Source: Galactobacter sp.
GTDB taxonomy: Bacteria; Actinomycetota; Actinomycetes; Actinomycetales; Micrococcaceae
DNA: 12,998 bases
Direction: 5' to 3'
Assembly: GCA_022712075.1 (NCBI GenBank)
Contig: JALAHE010000028.1
Coordinates: forward strand, 1 to 12,998
Shown: in pieces, positions 12,442-12,998 of the stretch
Layout of the letters: each line of letters opens with the position of its first letter
Position numbering within the stretch: position 1 is the first letter of the stretch
Notes under the pieces: model-generated
Told to the model about the DNA's origin: nothing
The model's database searches: none
What the model saw: the letters and a program-made list of their open reading frames with translations, nothing else
Position numbers and translations under genes: made by a program

Positions 12442-12998
12442 CTAGGGCTGAGCGATCAGCCCGAGCTCGGCGGCCCTGTCCGCGTTGGGGACGCCCAGCC
12501 CGTCGCGTCCCGCCGCCCGGTCCCAGGGGCCGGAGGCCTCGACGAGCGCCGCATCGGCGATCCCCCCAACCCGGAGCGGCACCCAGCCGGTCGCCGCCAA
12601 GGCGGCGACAGCGGCGTCGTCGTGCGTGTGGTTTGAGACGTAGGGAAGCAGCGCCCCGGCCGCCGCGCCGGCGGCCAGGGCGGCCGAACGGACGTGCGTG
12701 AAGGCGTGGACGTGGCCGGTCCCGGGCGGCAGCAGCGCGGCCACGGCGGCCGCGGCCGATCCGCCCGGAACGTAGTGCGCCAGCTTGGGGCCGAGGGCCG
12801 TCATCTCGTAGGGATTCGAGACATCGAGCACGGTGCGGCCTGGGAGCACGGGGCCCAGCGCGCCAAGGGTCTCGGCGAGCGGGGCACCCCACGGGAGGGC
12901 GGGGAGGAGGACAGGCGCCGCCAGCGCCGCCGCCTCGGCGCTGCCGGCGGGGTGAAGGCGCGCTCCTGGGTGTTCCTCGAGGACGTCCTCGATCAGCC
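12442..12998 (-). CDS. NADPH-dependent F420 reductase-like protein (5' end outside window)
   Basis: The C-terminal 185 residues of a - strand gene that is open to the window edge and ends with TAG at 12444-12442. The visible part starts after the first Rossmann strands. It has an alanine-rich linker, VLLPALPWGAPLAETLG, then GRTVLDVSNPYE, which resembles the second part of the nucleotide domain in F420-dependent NADP oxidoreductases (usually GK-VID-TNP). LPYVSNHTHDDAAVAALAATG resembles the later DD-AK--V--L---GF segment. The usual VKAFNT stretch is replaced by HVHAFTH. The dinucleotide-binding GxGxxG motif should lie outside the window. A GTG at 12849 could be read as a start but homology continues upstream of it. 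It converges on the amidohydrolase gene with a 32-nt gap. Function (F420/NADP hydride transfer or a related NADP-dependent reduction) is inferred. Confidence 0.75.
   Translation of the reverse strand, partial: LIEDVLEEHPGARLHPAGSAEAAALAAPVLLPALPWGAPLAETLGALGPVLPGRTVLDVSNPYEMTALGPKLAHYVPGGSAAAAVAALLPPGTGHVHAFTHVRSAALAAGAAAGALLPYVSNHTHDDAAVAALAATGWVPLRVGGIADAALVEASGPWDRAAGRDGLGVPNADRAAELGLIAQP

Noticed and set aside
1..12998. CRISPR arrays, tRNA/rRNA, insertion sequences, toxin-antitoxin or phage genes
   Set aside because: No regularly spaced repeats, tRNA-like cloverleaf, transposase, integrase or other mobile or defence signatures were recognised; the window looks like ordinary chromosomal DNA with one accessory operon.

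Overview
This window is very GC-rich chromosomal DNA (roughly 70% G+C by eye). Third codon positions are strongly G/C, GTG starts occur, and several genes have a TANNNT -10 box only 6-9 nt before the start codon with no Shine-Dalgarno, which is the usual form of leaderless genes in Actinomycetota. With the gene content (a ~1,390-residue HrpA, a YahK-type alcohol dehydrogenase, an F420/NADP reductase-like protein), I infer an actinobacterium, perhaps of the order Micrococcales; the genus cannot be named from the sequence. There is no tRNA, rRNA, CRISPR array, transposase or integrase, and coding is dense (longest internal gap 144 nt).

Left part (1-4170, all + strand). After what may be the last codons of an upstream gene come a two-domain rhodanese (3-mercaptopyruvate sulfurtransferase type), then an intergenic region with a perfect 16-bp inverted repeat, then a likely operon of zinc alcohol/aldehyde reductase (YahK/CAD type), HIT hydrolase and RhtA-like DMT exporter. 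The exporter start overlaps the HIT stop (GTGA). A small VOC/glyoxalase-fold protein follows with its own probable leaderless promoter, whose -10 box begins with the exporter's stop codon.

Middle (4178-9440, - strand). A bidirectional hairpin terminator separates the VOC gene from the convergent hrpA, a DEAH-box RNA helicase of 1,390 residues with the DUF3418 C-terminal region. A LacI-family repressor gene lies just upstream of hrpA, 24 nt away.

Right part (9441-12998). Divergent from the repressor is a tightly coupled three-gene + strand operon: a 69-residue two-helix membrane protein, a 506-residue sodium:solute symporter (SSS family) and a 371-residue class II histone-deacetylase-like amidohydrolase (HDAH type). 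Both junctions are ATGA overlaps. The divergent region carries a perfect 18-bp palindrome with a central CG, placed near the expected transcription start of the operon, which is the expected operator for the LacI protein. The simplest reading is a substrate-inducible module that imports an acetylated organic compound with Na+ and removes the acyl group in the cytoplasm; the substrate is unknown. This is the most interesting system in the window. The window ends inside a convergent - strand gene for an NADPH-dependent F420 reductase-like protein whose N-terminus lies beyond the edge.
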